Part shown: positions 27,176 through 35,960 of the stretch, in pieces
How the letters are laid out: every line of letters begins with the position of its first letter
Numbering within the stretch: the first letter of the stretch is position 1
NCBI GenBank assembly: GCA_002347365.1
Contig: DDWT01000029.1
Coordinates: forward strand, 33,290-97,289
Origin: Actinobacteria bacterium UBA2279
GTDB taxonomy: Bacteria; Actinomycetota; Coriobacteriia; Anaerosomatales; Anaerosomataceae
Length of the DNA: 64,000 nucleotides
Reading direction: 5' to 3'
The notes under the pieces: model-generated
What the model saw: the letters and a program-made list of their open reading frames with translations, nothing else
What the model was told of the DNA's origin: nothing
Database searches by the model: none
Made by a program: the position numbers and the translations under genes

Positions 27176-27266
27176 CGCCAAAGTAGCATGATCGTGACTG
27201 CCGAACGAACCACATCGGCGATGATGGTTGCGGCTCCGCTCTCAGTCCCTCGGCACGTGCGGTCGC

Positions 27267-28346
27267 TTACAGGACCGACCTCACATGGCACGCGGCGCAG
27301 AACGTCGGTCCGTGGCACTCGAAGCAGCCCTGCGCGCCCTCGGCGGCCACAACACCGAAGTGCTGGGGAATCCACGGCTTGGTCGGGTCGCTGCCCTTGT
27401 GGTGACAGGCATTGCAGAACTCCGTCCCGGCCGAGGCGGACTGCTCGCCCTTCGCATGGCACGTCGAGCACACCTGGGGAGACGCCTTGCCCTCGGCACC
27501 GTGTGTTGTGGTGAAGTCAGCGGGGTGAGGCATCTCGACCCCGTGGCAATCGACACAGAACGTGGACTCGAGGTGACAGATCCGGCAGTACTCGGGCCGC
27601 TCGGCTTTGAGCTTCCAGTGACCGGAAGAGTCGCCTCCAGCCTCGTAGAACCCAGCAACACTGTGGTTCGCAGGCTTCAGCTCAAAATCCGCAGGATGGC
27701 ATCGAGAGCACTCACCCGGAGCGCGGTAGTTCGACTCGAGACCGTGACATCCCTCGGCTCGATAGCATCCCTCCATCGCCATGAAGTCCTCGTGGGGCTG
27801 ATTGGGCTCGTCGGTCTGAGGGTCGATGAGTTCGAGTGCAAAATCCTCCACGTGCGCGACACGGTTATGGCACATCGTGCAGTGAATATCATTCTGCTCG
27901 TGGATCTCATGGTTGATGACTATGCCGGCACTCGGCGTGATGACGCGATTGGCCGAGTGGCACTGCGTGCACTGCTCAGAGCCCATTTCCTCGGCATTCT
28001 CAGCCAGATGACTCTCAGCATTCAACGGAAGCTCGTAGTTGTTGCTCACGGTGAGCACGAGTTCGCCCAACGCCTTGGCCTTCTTGAGAGTGAATGTGAT
28101 CGGATCGGCGTTCACGGGCTCGTGACACGACATGCACGACACCATGTTGTGGACCGAATGCTCGTAGGCGGTGATCGTGTCGTCCTGCACTTTGTGGCAT
28201 GCACCGGCACAGAACCAGTATGTCGATGTCGCGCCGAAGGCGACCACTACGAATGCCGCAAGTGCCATGACGGCTACGCCCGCCCAGATGACGTAGCGGG
28301 GACGACGCACAGGGTCTTTGAACCCTTCCACAGACACCTTCGGCAT
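27267..28346 (-). CDS. NapC/NirT-like membrane-anchored multiheme cytochrome (12 sites)
   Basis: A 359-residue protein with one N-terminal membrane helix (about residues 20-42) followed by a heme-binding domain, the arrangement of NapC/NirT/NrfH quinol dehydrogenases. It has ten CXXCH motifs plus two atypical ones: CAGACH (CX3CH) just after the helix, where NapC relatives have their first heme, and CYRAEGCH (CX5CH) in the middle. It is much longer than four-heme NapC. Its likely role is to take electrons from menaquinol and pass them to the outer cytochromes. AGGAG lies nine bases before the ATG. The 15-site cytochrome gene is 31 bases upstream. Confidence 0.88.
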   Translation of the reverse strand: MPKVSVEGFKDPVRRPRYVIWAGVAVMALAAFVVVAFGATSTYWFCAGACHKVQDDTITAYEHSVHNMVSCMSCHEPVNADPITFTLKKAKALGELVLTVSNNYELPLNAESHLAENAEEMGSEQCTQCHSANRVITPSAGIVINHEIHEQNDIHCTMCHNRVAHVEDFALELIDPQTDEPNQPHEDFMAMEGCYRAEGCHGLESNYRAPGECSRCHPADFELKPANHSVAGFYEAGGDSSGHWKLKAERPEYCRICHLESTFCVDCHGVEMPHPADFTTTHGAEGKASPQVCSTCHAKGEQSASAGTEFCNACHHKGSDPTKPWIPQHFGVVAAEGAQGCFECHGPTFCAACHVRSVL

Positions 28347-28377
28347 ATTCAGACACTCCTAGCGGTTGCGCGCGTTG

Positions 28378-29859
28378 TCAGAAGTCGATCCCGACGCGGT
28401 CGTGGCACTGCAGGCACTGACCGTCGTACGGAGAGCTGTAGTTGCGCAGCATGTAGTTCTGCACGGTTCCGTGGGGATCGTGACATGTCGACGTGCACGT
28501 GAGCGGCGCTTTGGCATATGTGTCGTAATGCTTGGGCCGCACAGGATGGTTGTTGCGATACACCGTCGCACTCGACTCATCGTAGTAGGCAGGCAGATGG
28601 CACTGCAGACACACTTCGGGATTCGCCTTCACGAGTATCGGCCAGTAGTCCGACCCGTGCGGCGTGTGGCAGCGGATACACAGCGTCCCGAAGTGAGCGG
28701 ACTTGTCGTAGCTCGTCTGTATCTTCGCCGCATGGCACTGGTAGCACATGTCGTTTCCTTGAGCCGAAACCAGGCCCGGATAGTCGGCAGCGTGCGGATT
28801 GTGACAGTCACCGCAATCCAGCTTGATGGTATCGACGGGGTGATGACTCGGCTTGAGGAAGTCATTCTGGATGTCTTTGTGGCACAGATAGCAGACATCA
28901 GGCTGCTTCTTGATGAGCAACGGCGGGTAGTCCGAGCCGTGAGGTTCATGACAACCTGTGCAGTTATCGAACTGGAACGGCTGGTGCTGCACCGACTTGA
29001 GACTCAATGGCGCAACGCTAGGGTGACACGTGAAGCAGAGGTCACGCTGGTTGTCGACGAGAATCCCTTTGTAGCGCGACGCATGCGGGTCATGACAGTT
29101 CGTGCAGTAACGGCCCTCCACGGGGGGATGGACCTGTGCGCGGGACAACTCAGGGCCCATGCGGTGGCACGTGATACACAGGTCCTTCTCGGCGATCTTG
29201 AGAAGTGCCTTGTTGTTCGAAGCGTGAGGGCTGTGGCAGTTGGTGCAGTGCCCGCCCTCGAATGGAGAGTGCGGGTACTCATAGCCCAGCATCGGGGCCA
29301 TGTCCCCGTGGCAAACCCAGCACAGTTCATCCTTGGCGACGGTGAACTCGGAATCGGCGCCTTTGACCTGCTCCTCAGTGATGCTCTTGACGGCGCCGCC
29401 GGCCTCCTCGGCCGTTCTGCCCTCCGCAGAGTAGAACACATCGACGATCATCTTGAGCGGCAACCACTCAACGAGGGTCTTCGTGCGCTCCCACGTGAGC
29501 TTGGCGCCCTCGAGCACCGTGGTCTTCTGGAGCTTCCCGTGCGGCGTATGGCATGTCGTGCACCCCTTCTGCTCGAACGGAAGGTGAACCGATGACATGC
29601 TGAATGACGGAATGAGTTCGGAGTGGCACTGGAGACACTCGAGATTCTCGGTCACGACCCTGATCTCATCGGGGCCATGGCTGATCCACGTCTCCACAAT
29701 GGTCGAGATACCGCATAGCAGCAGCAGAAGCGCCAGGACAGCAGCGAACGCAGCCCGCCCACGACGATTCGGGCCGCCATCTATGTCCAGTTGCTCCCCG
29801 GAAGCGAGGCCCGCTTCCTCAAGGATCTCCGGGTCGGCCAAGAACCCTCCCCAAACCAT
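28378..29859 (-). CDS. Membrane-anchored multiheme cytochrome (15 sites, doubled-CXXCH type)
   Basis: A 493-residue protein with a cytoplasmic N-terminus, one membrane helix at about residues 36-57, and 14 CXXCH motifs plus one CX3CH (CTSTCHDPHG). The hemes come in pairs of the doubled-CXXCH pattern, typically CxxCH..H.PF....C..CH.PHGS, six or seven times over. A linker of about 70 residues without heme (WERTKTLVEW to SITEEQ) separates the first pair. It is co-transcribed with the NapC-like gene just downstream. The ATG at 29859 has no clear ribosome site, so a start a few codons later is possible. Confidence 0.9.
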   Translation of the reverse strand: MVWGGFLADPEILEEAGLASGEQLDIDGGPNRRGRAAFAAVLALLLLLCGISTIVETWISHGPDEIRVVTENLECLQCHSELIPSFSMSSVHLPFEQKGCTTCHTPHGKLQKTTVLEGAKLTWERTKTLVEWLPLKMIVDVFYSAEGRTAEEAGGAVKSITEEQVKGADSEFTVAKDELCWVCHGDMAPMLGYEYPHSPFEGGHCTNCHSPHASNNKALLKIAEKDLCITCHRMGPELSRAQVHPPVEGRYCTNCHDPHASRYKGILVDNQRDLCFTCHPSVAPLSLKSVQHQPFQFDNCTGCHEPHGSDYPPLLIKKQPDVCYLCHKDIQNDFLKPSHHPVDTIKLDCGDCHNPHAADYPGLVSAQGNDMCYQCHAAKIQTSYDKSAHFGTLCIRCHTPHGSDYWPILVKANPEVCLQCHLPAYYDESSATVYRNNHPVRPKHYDTYAKAPLTCTSTCHDPHGTVQNYMLRNYSSPYDGQCLQCHDRVGIDF

Positions 29860-29898
29860 GATTGGCGGCGTGCCAAACGCACGACACGCTCAGTCAGA

Positions 29899-29907
29899 AG
29901 TCTAACA
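29899..29907 (-). promoter_or_regulatory. Candidate extended -10 promoter for 15-heme/12-heme operon
   Basis: The minus strand reads TGT TAGACT followed by TCTGACTG. The box matches four of six bases with a TGn extension. Start of transcription would be near 29892, about 33 bases before the ATG. The heptamer AGACTTC occurs twice here (20 bases apart) and might be a regulator site. Confidence 0.35.
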
Positions 29908-29993
29908 TGCGCCCGAAGTCTGTAGAACACTTAAGACACATTCAGCATGGAACCTGTCCGCCGTGCGGTGCTTCTCGGACTGTGACGGACGTC

Positions 29994-31094
29994 CTAGTTC
30001 AACAAACGAACCATCTGGACACGACCGTTCTCTTTGTCGGCGATGACGACGAAGCTGCGGTACACCTCGATGTCATTCAAGAAGTTGAACTGTCCTGGGT
30101 CCACTCCCCGCTCACCGTAGACGCTCAGAAGCTCTCCATCAGCAGACAGCCGGGTGATGCCGAAACGAAACGCGTCAGTTACCAGGACCGACCCGTTGGA
30201 TGCCACCGCGAGCCCGCGTGGCAGTTCTATCTTCGGCACGACCGTCGACGTCTGGCTCGTGTCCACCGAACCCTGCGGTTCGCCGAAGGTCCAGATAGGC
30301 TTCCCTTCCGGGGTGAAGGCGGTCACGCGGGCGTGATTCGAGTCGGAGACATACACCGTACCATCCTCACCGACGGCCAGCCCGTTCGGGTGGTCAAGAT
30401 CACCGGGTTCCACACCCGGCTTCCCCCACTGGTCCACGAGTTCCCCTTCAAGCGTGAACACGAAGACCTGATACTGGTCGGTGGCGTAGACCCGATCCTT
30501 GAATACCGCCACGTCGGTCACGGCGATGCCCGTGCCATCCTGCCCGGAAGATCCCTTTCCCACGACCGCGCCCGGATCGGGGAAGCGGCGCAGCGGCTTG
30601 CCGGCGGCATCGAATACTTCAACAGAATCGTTGCGGAAGCTGGCTACGTACACGTTCCCTTCCTGGTCGGTGTCGATGCCAACGGGGTAGTTCAGACTCC
30701 CTGGGACGTACGTGTTCTGCGCGCCCGGGAGCGGTTTGGCGATGCCAAAGCTTCCAAACTCGAACAGAAAGCGTCCCGATGAGTCGAACACGCAGACCCG
30801 GTTGTTCTGGCTGTCCGTCACGTAGACGCGACCGCGCGAACCGACGGCCACCCCCATCGGACGACTGAACAAGGGTCTGTCGCCAGTCCCTGGGCCGAAC
30901 ACCTGCCATATCGGCTGAACGCCCGCTACCGCTTCCGTGGTCCGCAGCGACTCCGGTCTTCCTAGGAACAACAGGAGGTAGACGATCAGGGCGATCAGGG
31001 CGATCGCAAGCACTACCGCCAGAGCCACGAACGCCTGGCGCGAAGTGAGGGAGAACCTGCTGCGCCGCGCGACCTTGTCGTCGACCCTACCCAT
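29994..31094 (-). CDS. Membrane-anchored NHL-repeat beta-propeller
   Basis: A 366-residue protein with a basic N-terminus, a membrane helix at about residues 23-45, and about six NHL blades on the outer side. Clear blades contain RPMGVAVGSRGRVYVTDSQN, YPVGIDTDQEGNVYVAS, HPNGLAVGEDGTVYVSDSN and LPRGLAVASNGSVLVTDA. It shares its plan with the protein encoded at 15213. Its ATG abuts the TPR gene stop, so they form one operon (wzy-like, rex, TPR, NHL). NHL proteins often accompany multiheme cytochromes in metal-reducing bacteria, though their task is not established. Confidence 0.85.
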   Translation of the reverse strand: MGRVDDKVARRSRFSLTSRQAFVALAVVLAIALIALIVYLLLFLGRPESLRTTEAVAGVQPIWQVFGPGTGDRPLFSRPMGVAVGSRGRVYVTDSQNNRVCVFDSSGRFLFEFGSFGIAKPLPGAQNTYVPGSLNYPVGIDTDQEGNVYVASFRNDSVEVFDAAGKPLRRFPDPGAVVGKGSSGQDGTGIAVTDVAVFKDRVYATDQYQVFVFTLEGELVDQWGKPGVEPGDLDHPNGLAVGEDGTVYVSDSNHARVTAFTPEGKPIWTFGEPQGSVDTSQTSTVVPKIELPRGLAVASNGSVLVTDAFRFGITRLSADGELLSVYGERGVDPGQFNFLNDIEVYRSFVVIADKENGRVQMVRLLN

Positions 31095-31792
31095 TACTGG
31101 ACTCCGAGTCTGGTGAGCGCATCGCGGGCATCAAGCAGGTCAGGTGCGTAGCGCAAGGCTTCCCGATAGCGCTCGATCGCCTCAGTGGTCCTGCCGAGTC
31201 TCTCGTTGCACAGCCCCGCCAGATACTGCAGATCGGCGAGCTGCGGACGTGTCTCGATGACCGGCTCAAGCGCAACCAGTGCTGATTTGTACTGCTTCTT
31301 GGCGACGTAGTACTCCCCCAGCGCCTTCGCCGCAAGCGCATGGTCCGGTGCGAACTCCAGCACCTTCCAGTACGTCTTCTCGGCGAGCTTCGGCTGACCC
31401 GTCTCCATGTATATCGCGCCCTTGTTGTAGAGCGCGGCGGTGTTTCCGGCCTCTTCGGCAAGGACATAGTCGTACTGCTCGATCGCCTTGTCGTACTGCT
31501 TGTCACGCTGGTAGGCGAACCCGAGAGACAGCCGATTATCGAGATCGGTCGGATCGCTTTGGACCTGCTGCTGCCAGTCGGACACCGCGTACTGCTCGGG
31601 CGTGATGACCGCGTCATCGAGAACCATGCCCCTGATGACCCAACCACCGAGTCCGACCACGGCGAGCATGAGTATCAGGACGAGAAGCGCGAGCCACGCG
31701 GGGACAAGCTGCTCGGCAACTTCACTTACGACTTCCTCATTCGCCGGGACGTCCGGAGACGAACCCGCATCCGGTTCATCACTTTGTTTCAC
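31094..31792 (-). CDS. Membrane-anchored TPR protein
   Basis: A 232-residue protein with an acidic N-terminal tail, one membrane helix at about residues 34-54, and at least four tetratricopeptide repeats, seen in LSLGFAYQRDKQYDKAIEQY, ALYNKGAIYMETGQPKLAE, ALGEYYVAKKQYKSALVAL and YLAGLCNERLGRTTEAIERY. The GTG at 31792 is chosen because it overlaps the rex TGA (GTGA) and has AGGA nine bases upstream. The frame is open further but lies inside rex. It probably scaffolds an envelope complex with the NHL protein encoded next. Confidence 0.8.
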   Translation of the reverse strand: MKQSDEPDAGSSPDVPANEEVVSEVAEQLVPAWLALLVLILMLAVVGLGGWVIRGMVLDDAVITPEQYAVSDWQQQVQSDPTDLDNRLSLGFAYQRDKQYDKAIEQYDYVLAEEAGNTAALYNKGAIYMETGQPKLAEKTYWKVLEFAPDHALAAKALGEYYVAKKQYKSALVALEPVIETRPQLADLQYLAGLCNERLGRTTEAIERYREALRYAPDLLDARDALTRLGVQ

Positions 31793-32424
31793 TTGAGGCC
31801 ATCCTGTGCGAGGTAGAAGGAAAGGATCTGCAGGTCGGTCGAGAGGCACACCTGCCGCACTGCGACGTCGTCAGGTACGTGCAGCCGTACGGGCGCAAGA
31901 TTGAGCACGGCCTTCACGCCGGCGCTGGTTATGCGATCGACGAGTTCCTGAGCGACACCGGCCGGCGTGGCGAGTACGGCTATCTCCACATCCGCTTCAC
32001 GGAGTCCTTGTTCTAGTTCATCGATGGAGCGAACCGTCACGCCATCCGCGTCGGTTCCTATCTTGGCGGGATCGGCATCGAACACCGCCGCTATGTCGAA
32101 TCCCCTATCGCTGAAGCCGGTGTAGCTCTTCAGCGCGCCACCGAGACGACCGTAGCCGATGATGGCCGCTCTGCGCAGCTCGGTTATCCCGAGAGACTTC
32201 GAGATGTGCGCGATCAGCGCCTCGACGTCGTAGCCGATCCCACGTGTACCCAGCTCACCCAGATAGGAGAGGTCTTTGCGGACCTGTGCCGCATTCGTGC
32301 CCGCCATCTCTGCGATCTCCACGGAACTGACAACGGGCATGCGGTCCTGTTGCGCCTGAAGCAGACAGCGCAGGTAGATGGGAAGTCTCTGGATCGTTGT
32401 CTCAGGTACCTGTGTGCGTTCCAT
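31789..32424 (-). CDS. rex: Redox-sensing transcriptional repressor Rex
   Basis: A 211-residue canonical Rex: an N-terminal winged helix (VSSVEIAEMAG, then VRKDLSYLGELGTRGIGY), an intact NAD(H) loop GYGRLG, and an acidic residue after strand 2 (AVFDADP). It represses respiratory and fermentative genes when NADH/NAD+ is low and releases DNA when NADH rises. The second ATG (32424) has GGGAG seven bases upstream. Its operon partners (ligase-like, TPR, NHL) are unusual for Rex. A divergent Rex-like paralogue is encoded at 14010. Confidence 0.92.
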   Translation of the reverse strand: MERTQVPETTIQRLPIYLRCLLQAQQDRMPVVSSVEIAEMAGTNAAQVRKDLSYLGELGTRGIGYDVEALIAHISKSLGITELRRAAIIGYGRLGGALKSYTGFSDRGFDIAAVFDADPAKIGTDADGVTVRSIDELEQGLREADVEIAVLATPAGVAQELVDRITSAGVKAVLNLAPVRLHVPDDVAVRQVCLSTDLQILSFYLAQDGLK

Positions 32425-32454
32425 CATCACTCTCCCGATTCAGCAAGAAGCGTG

Positions 32455-34590
32455 CTACTCATTCGTGGACTCGACAGACGTGCTCGCCTCAAGCGTCGCC
32501 AGGACATCAGCGATGTCCGTGCGGCCGGGCTGAACGGCCAGCACGCTGCGGTATGCCTCCTTGGCCTCCTCGATGCGTCCGGCATACCGGTACGCATCAC
32601 CAAGGATGACACGGATCTCGAAGTAGTTGGGGTCGAGTTCCGAACCATACTTCGCCTGCGCGATGGCCTCGTCGTATCTGTCGGCGTTCATGTAGGCGAT
32701 TGCAAGCTGGAGCCTGATCGCCGGTCCATACTCCTCGACCGCCACTCCCTGGAGCCCGACCTCGATGGCCGGCTCGACGTACTTGGCGTCGAGATAGTAG
32801 GACGCCTGGTTGTAGAGGTTGGCGAGGAACACGTAGTTGTCATACTCCATCGGCGTGAACGCGATCGCATCGCGATATGCCGCCTCAGCGTTGGCCAGTT
32901 GCCCCTGCACCGTTGCGTACTGTTGCGCGTACGCGGGGTCGACCGGATCCATCTGCAACAGCGTGGATGCGCTGGCCGAGAATACGTCTTTCCACGCAAC
33001 CCCCAACTCGGACACGTACATGTCATTGTATGGATTGAGCCTGAGCGCATTCTCGACATGCTGGACGCGATCCATGCCGGTCGAACCGACCCTGCCGATA
33101 AGGTACTCGTGGTCTGCAGCGATGTAGCGCACGTTGCCGTACGATCCGAAAACGACCACCGAGAGCACAACCACGAGTACCGCAAGGTTCCACGATACCG
33201 CCTTCACCTCGCGAACGGTCGCCAGGGGCGCAAGGATCGCTCCCAGAGACAGCCAGAGGAACACGGTGGATCCGGTCACCGACAACCCGAACAGCAGGTG
33301 GACGAGATAGCCCACCGTAGCAGCCCAGAAGCCTACCAGCACGAACCGCTCGGTGCCGCGCTCCTTGGCGAAGACGTGCTTCGCCGAAGTCGCCAGAGAG
33401 TACCCGAACACACCGTAGAACAACAGCGCCCCGGGGATGCCGATCGCCGACGCAAGCTGAAGCGGATAGTTGTGGACGTTGTCAGCGACGGACAAATAGC
33501 CCGCATCCGCGACGTACTCGGCCGGCTTGAACTTGGGAAACAGAAGCCGGAACGTATCCGGGCCCCAGCCGAAGATCGGACGCTCGGCGGTGGCATCCAA
33601 TGCCGCCCCCCATATCTCGAACCGTGTCTTGGCGCTGCCCTCACCGAACTGGAAGATCGAGATCAGGCGCGCCCAGAAGTTCATAACCTCGGATTCCGCA
33701 GTCAGGCTTCGCGCGACAGCGAAGACACCTGCTGCGCCGCTCGCGCCAATGAACGCCCAATCCGTCCGGACGGGTTTGTACCGCACGCGGAAGGCTGCAT
33801 AGACGATGACCGCCAGGGCGACGAATCCGCCGATCCAGGCCCCTCTCACGAACGAGACGAGCAGCGTGAAGCCGGTCAGGATGAAAATGGCCCAGTAGCC
33901 GAGACGCCATCTGACGTCCTTCTCCGAAAGCGCCAGACCGATGGAGATCGCCAGCGGGAAGATGAGGTACCCGCCGAGGAGATCAGGGTTGCCGAAGAAC
34001 GAGAACGCCCGATTAGCCTCGAACGGGAGCGACTGCCACTTGATGGGATCCAGTCCGGCGTACTGCAAGACGCCGTAGAAGCTGACAATGCCGCCTGAGA
34101 TGACGAGCGTCCGCGCAAGAGAGCGGATACGCGCGGTCCGATCGGTGAGCTGCAACGTGAGAAAGAACACAGAAGCGTACGTGAAGAAGGACAGCAGACC
34201 TTCGTAGCGGCGGTACTTGCCGAAGATCGCGGTTGCAGGGTGGACGGACAGCAGCGTGGCGATGGTGACCCACCCAAGGAAGGCGAGTACGATCCATGCG
34301 ACCTTGCTCGTGCGGATACGGCCGCCTTCACGCGCCAGCCCGACCAGCCAGACTCCCAGCCCGATGAGCACAAGTGCCCGCATCACGAAGACCTTGGCGA
34401 TATCGAACTGGTCGTAGGTGAAGGGCAGTTGCTGCGTCCCGAAGATCGAGCCGTTGGTGATAGCGAGAGGCACGAGGAAGACGAGCAGATGCAGACAGAC
34501 CCACGCGACTCGCTCGTACTGGGTCATGACGCTGCGCACAACCTCCGTGCGCACGGCTACCGCAGGTCGGGCTGTTCGCTTCTTGGCCAC
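32455..34590 (-). CDS. O-antigen ligase-like membrane protein with C-terminal TPR
   Basis: A 711-residue protein. The N-terminal 450 residues hold about 10-12 membrane helices with the ligase/Wzy-type signatures RYEGLLSF, SFFGNPDLLGGYL and GWGPDTF, and HNYPLQ in the outer loop. Residues about 490-711 are helical TPR-like repeats (EYDNYVFLANLYNQAS, LQLAIAYMNADRYDEAI, RVILGDAYRYAGRIEEA). Such fusions occur in polysaccharide ligases and polymerases. It would join or polymerise sugar units outside the membrane. It lies 8 bases after the initiating transferase stop and begins the polysaccharide locus as read from here. Confidence 0.88.
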   Translation of the reverse strand: MAKKRTARPAVAVRTEVVRSVMTQYERVAWVCLHLLVFLVPLAITNGSIFGTQQLPFTYDQFDIAKVFVMRALVLIGLGVWLVGLAREGGRIRTSKVAWIVLAFLGWVTIATLLSVHPATAIFGKYRRYEGLLSFFTYASVFFLTLQLTDRTARIRSLARTLVISGGIVSFYGVLQYAGLDPIKWQSLPFEANRAFSFFGNPDLLGGYLIFPLAISIGLALSEKDVRWRLGYWAIFILTGFTLLVSFVRGAWIGGFVALAVIVYAAFRVRYKPVRTDWAFIGASGAAGVFAVARSLTAESEVMNFWARLISIFQFGEGSAKTRFEIWGAALDATAERPIFGWGPDTFRLLFPKFKPAEYVADAGYLSVADNVHNYPLQLASAIGIPGALLFYGVFGYSLATSAKHVFAKERGTERFVLVGFWAATVGYLVHLLFGLSVTGSTVFLWLSLGAILAPLATVREVKAVSWNLAVLVVVLSVVVFGSYGNVRYIAADHEYLIGRVGSTGMDRVQHVENALRLNPYNDMYVSELGVAWKDVFSASASTLLQMDPVDPAYAQQYATVQGQLANAEAAYRDAIAFTPMEYDNYVFLANLYNQASYYLDAKYVEPAIEVGLQGVAVEEYGPAIRLQLAIAYMNADRYDEAIAQAKYGSELDPNYFEIRVILGDAYRYAGRIEEAKEAYRSVLAVQPGRTDIADVLATLEASTSVESTNE

Positions 34591-34598
34591 GATACCTC

Positions 34599-35960
34599 CT
34601 ACCGCGCGCCGCGACCTGTGAGCACGACACGCACAGTCTCGGCGACGATTTGCACGTCCATGAGCAGATTATGATGATACATGTAGATGAGGTCGTACTT
34701 AAGCTTGCGCTCCGGTGTAGTCGCATACGACCCGTTCACCTGAGCAAGACCGGTCGCCCCGGGCTTCACGCGAAACCTTTCGCGATACGGTGGGATCTCC
34801 AAGATCAGGTTCCGAACGAACTCGGGGCGCTCCGGTCGTGGCCCCACAAAGCTCATCTCTCCCAGCAGGATATTGAGCAGTTGCGGCAGCTCGTCTATCC
34901 GATATCGCCGCATGAACCGGCCGAGCGGCGTGATACGCGGGTCATCTTCAGTCGCGAGAACCGGGCCCGTCTCCTTCTCGGCATCTCTCACCATGGTGCG
35001 GAACTTGACCACGTTGAAGGACCTAAGGTCTTTGCCGACCCGCTCCTGGGTGAAGAAGACCGGACGTCCCATGCTGATCAGCACCCCCAGTGCCATCAGC
35101 GCCAGAAGCGGGCTTAAGATCAACAGCAGGACGAGCGCGAAGAATACATCCATGATCCGCTTGGCGGGCACGAACCACGCGGGAGGACCCGAGGACGTGA
35201 TCTGCATGAGCGGGATATCGCTGACGGTGCTGTCCACGGTACCGATGAAGATCTCGTAGAGTTCAGGGACGACTTCGACGCGCACATCGCTTTCAAGGGC
35301 GATCTGCTCGATGGACTCCCGCTGCGCGATGGGAGACGCGATGATCATGCGATTCACGTCGTAGCGTTCGACTATCAAAGCAGTGTCGCGAACCACGCCC
35401 ACGACAGGGATGGGGCCACCCGACATCGCCGCCTCGTCCTCGGCATCTCTGGCCACCAATCCGACGACCCGGTAGCCCCACTCGGCCCTCTGTGCGAGTT
35501 CGGAGGCAAGTTCGAGGGCCACCTCATCAGTGCCAACGATAAGAACGCGCTGCTCGGGCCAGTGGATAGGCGTCAGCCGCAGCGCTGCGAGGCGCCAGCC
35601 AACCATGGCCACAAGCTCGAAGAACCAGCCGATCACGATGGCCAGGCGGCTGAATGAGAAGAAGCGAGGGCCGGCGAAGAACGCAACCGCGGCGATGAGG
35701 ATAGTGCCCAGGGTGACCGCCTGCAGTACCGCCCGCGTGACGTTCCAGGCGTTTTGGGTGCGCTCCGGTTCGTAGAGGCCGTAGATGTACCCCGCCATGA
35801 TGAATACCGCGGTGATCAGCGGCCACAATGCCGCGTAGGCGCTGAAGTTGAACTCCGGCAGCTCGCCTGAGAAGCGAACGAAGAACGCGCCGACGATGGC
35901 GGCGTTGACGAGCACGCCATCCAGAAGCACAGACAGCGCGATGAACCGGTTCTTCGACAT
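34599..35960 (-). CDS. Polyprenyl-phosphate sugar-1-phosphate transferase
   Basis: A 453-residue initiating enzyme of polysaccharide synthesis. It has four N-terminal membrane helices, a nucleotide-binding-like middle domain (RVLIVGTDEVALELA, about residue 140), and a C-terminal bacterial sugar transferase domain with KRIMDVFFALVLL, KFRTMV and the catalytic LPQLLNILLGEMSFVGPRP. This is the WbaP/WcaJ/EpsL plan that loads the first hexose-1-phosphate onto undecaprenyl phosphate. Its ATG shares a base with the following glycosyltransferase stop (35960), so these are tightly coupled. Confidence 0.93.
   Translation of the reverse strand: MSKNRFIALSVLLDGVLVNAAIVGAFFVRFSGELPEFNFSAYAALWPLITAVFIMAGYIYGLYEPERTQNAWNVTRAVLQAVTLGTILIAAVAFFAGPRFFSFSRLAIVIGWFFELVAMVGWRLAALRLTPIHWPEQRVLIVGTDEVALELASELAQRAEWGYRVVGLVARDAEDEAAMSGGPIPVVGVVRDTALIVERYDVNRMIIASPIAQRESIEQIALESDVRVEVVPELYEIFIGTVDSTVSDIPLMQITSSGPPAWFVPAKRIMDVFFALVLLLILSPLLALMALGVLISMGRPVFFTQERVGKDLRSFNVVKFRTMVRDAEKETGPVLATEDDPRITPLGRFMRRYRIDELPQLLNILLGEMSFVGPRPERPEFVRNLILEIPPYRERFRVKPGATGLAQVNGSYATTPERKLKYDLIYMYHHNLLMDVQIVAETVRVVLTGRGAR

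Noticed and set aside
26981..27266. Possible cyclic-di-GMP riboswitch before the giant cytochrome gene
   Set aside because: Such riboswitches precede cytochromes in other bacteria, but the conserved GEMM core could not be found on either strand.
32206..34098. 630-codon plus-strand frame opposite the ligase-like gene
   Set aside because: Antisense to a well-supported membrane protein and rex. No hydrophobic or domain pattern, so treated as a shadow.
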